DNA of 64,000 nt, taken from the NCBI RefSeq assembly GCF_038632915.1, contig NZ_CP152050.1:2635001-2699000 (forward strand), read 5' to 3'. This DNA is from Paenisporosarcina sp. FSL H8-0542. Lineage in GTDB: Bacteria; Bacillota; Bacilli; Bacillales_A; Planococcaceae. How positions within the stretch are numbered: the first letter of the stretch is position 1; every line of letters begins with the position of its first letter. The translations under genes and the position numbers were made by a program. The notes beneath the pieces are model-generated. The model had not been told where the DNA came from. It searched no databases and saw nothing but the letters and a program-made list of their open reading frames with translations. Below are positions 63,019-64,000 of this stretch, one piece after another.

Positions 63019-64000
63019 TTGAAAATTGTATTATCCGGCTTCTATGGTCTTGGTAACACAGGAGACGAAGCGATACTAAAAGCGATCGTAGATAATCTGC
63101 GTTCTGAATTAAACAATCCTGAGATCACTGTGTTTTCCCTATCGCCTGAATTAACAGCGAAGGAACATGGCGTGAAATCTGTTTATCGTGGATGGAGACA
63201 TCAAAATAAGGAAAAAGTAAGAGCGTTGCGTGATGCAGACTTATTGATTTCCGGTGGTGGCGGCTTGCTTCAAGACACTTACCCAACGAAGTTTTTATTC
63301 GGCCCGCTTCCTTATTATTTACTAATTGTGTTCTTAGCTAAACTTTGTGGAGCAAAAGTAATGTTCTTTTCACAAGGAATCGGCCCCGTTACCTCTACAT
63401 GGGGTAAGATTTTGATGAAAATCTTTGCTAACCTGGCTGACTTCGTCACGGTTCGTGACCAATATTCAAAAGACTATCTGCATTCACTCGGTGTTAAACG
63501 ACCTGAAACAGTGGTGACTGCTGATATCGTTTTCGCATTCCGAGCAGACGAAGAAAACTCGGCATATGATTCACTTCCTTTAAAAGGTGACGAAAAAATC
63601 GTTGCCGTTACTGTACGTCCATGGTTTGAGCATCCGGACTACATTGAAAAGATGGCTCATTTATTAGATGAGTTAATAGAACAACGTGGCGTTACACCGG
63701 TTTTCGTTCCAATGGAAGGAAAATATGATGTACCTGCTTCCAATGATGTATTGTCACATATGAAACATGCAGACAAAACATATATGCTTGGTTCTGATTT
63801 TTCACCAAATCAATTCTTAAACTTTATCCGCCATGCGGATTTAACTGTCGGCTTGCGTTTACATGCTTTAATATTCTCAGCACTCAGCAATGTTCCTCAT
63901 CTTGGGTTCAGTTACGATAAGAAAGTAGAAAGCTTCCTAAAACGTTCTGGCATGTGGGACTACTCATTCCGTTTAGGTGAAATTGATCAGGCAAAACTTC
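63019..64000 (+). CDS. csaB: Polysaccharide pyruvyl transferase CsaB, 3' end beyond the window
   Basis: CsaB puts ketal-linked pyruvate on the secondary cell wall polymer; SLH domains bind this group. The frame is open from TTG 63019 to the window edge (327 codons). Visible motifs are LSGFYGLGNTGDEAILKAIV at the N-terminus, ADLLISGGGGLLQDTYPTKF, VMFFSQGIGPVTSTWGKILM and, towards the C-terminus, TVGLRLHALIFSALSNVPHL. AGGAGG precedes the TTG by seven or eight bases. It is transcribed away from the wecG-type operon and serves all SLH proteins in this region. Confidence 0.95.
   Translation, partial: MKIVLSGFYGLGNTGDEAILKAIVDNLRSELNNPEITVFSLSPELTAKEHGVKSVYRGWRHQNKEKVRALRDADLLISGGGGLLQDTYPTKFLFGPLPYYLLIVFLAKLCGAKVMFFSQGIGPVTSTWGKILMKIFANLADFVTVRDQYSKDYLHSLGVKRPETVVTADIVFAFRADEENSAYDSLPLKGDEKIVAVTVRPWFEHPDYIEKMAHLLDELIEQRGVTPVFVPMEGKYDVPASNDVLSHMKHADKTYMLGSDFSPNQFLNFIRHADLTVGLRLHALIFSALSNVPHLGFSYDKKVESFLKRSGMWDYSFRLGEIDQAKL

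Noticed and set aside
1-64000. Prophage, insertion sequence, tRNA or rRNA genes
   Set aside because: No integrase, transposase, phage structural gene, cloverleaf or rRNA sequence was recognised on either strand.

Overview
The window looks like a chromosomal segment of a low-GC Gram-positive bacterium of the order Bacillales, most likely family Planococcaceae (Sporosarcina, Paenisporosarcina or Lysinibacillus relatives). The basis is gene order that follows two separate Bacillus subtilis neighbourhoods, two SecA proteins, many S-layer homology (SLH) proteins and dispersed intergenic repeats of the kind common in this order. No rRNA, tRNA, insertion sequence, prophage or CRISPR array was recognised. 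Family assignments are by reading motifs; no database was searched.

Region 1 (1-11.5 kb): a partial DUF418 membrane protein, addA and addB (recombination helicase-nuclease), signal peptidase I and a TVP38/TMEM64 membrane protein, all on the minus strand, then an XRE-cupin regulator divergent from azlC-azlD (branched-chain amino acid export) and a small glutaredoxin.

Region 2 (11.7-41 kb) follows the B. subtilis csbA-to-tagO order in reverse: csbA, minJ, ctpB, a TlpA-like thioredoxin with a membrane partner, an M23 peptidase, ftsX, ftsE, a cytochrome c551 lipoprotein, a YitT protein, prfB with its programmed frameshift, secA, a GGDEF-EAL protein, hpf, comFC, comFA, degU, degS, yvyE, an LCP-family ligase and tagO. 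Compared with B. subtilis, the late flagellar block between comFC and hpf is missing, and a NERD-domain gene flanked by 21-bp repeat arrays, together with a lipoprotein gene, lies between comFA and degU.

Region 3 (38.7-64 kb) is devoted to surface assembly. secA2 and an accessory-Sec S-layer assembly protein form a coupled pair. They are followed by mostly monocistronic secreted proteins: a phosphodiester glycosidase, an orphan SLH protein, an acyltransferase, an NlpC/P60 hydrolase, an SLH-nucleotidase, an SLH protein, an M14 carboxypeptidase and the probable major S-layer protein. Decayed tails of S-layer paralogues lie just downstream of the intact S-layer gene. The region closes with secondary cell wall polymer genes: a Wzy-like protein, a GT4 glycosyltransferase, galU, a UDP-ManNAc dehydrogenase, a WecG/TagA transferase and the start of csaB, whose pyruvylated product is the known anchor for SLH domains.

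The most unusual structures are the NERD gene with its flanking arrays and apparent ATT start, the S-layer paralogue remnants, a nine-copy 34-bp tandem array at 15.0-15.3 kb, and a duplicated 83-bp module directly in front of csaB.
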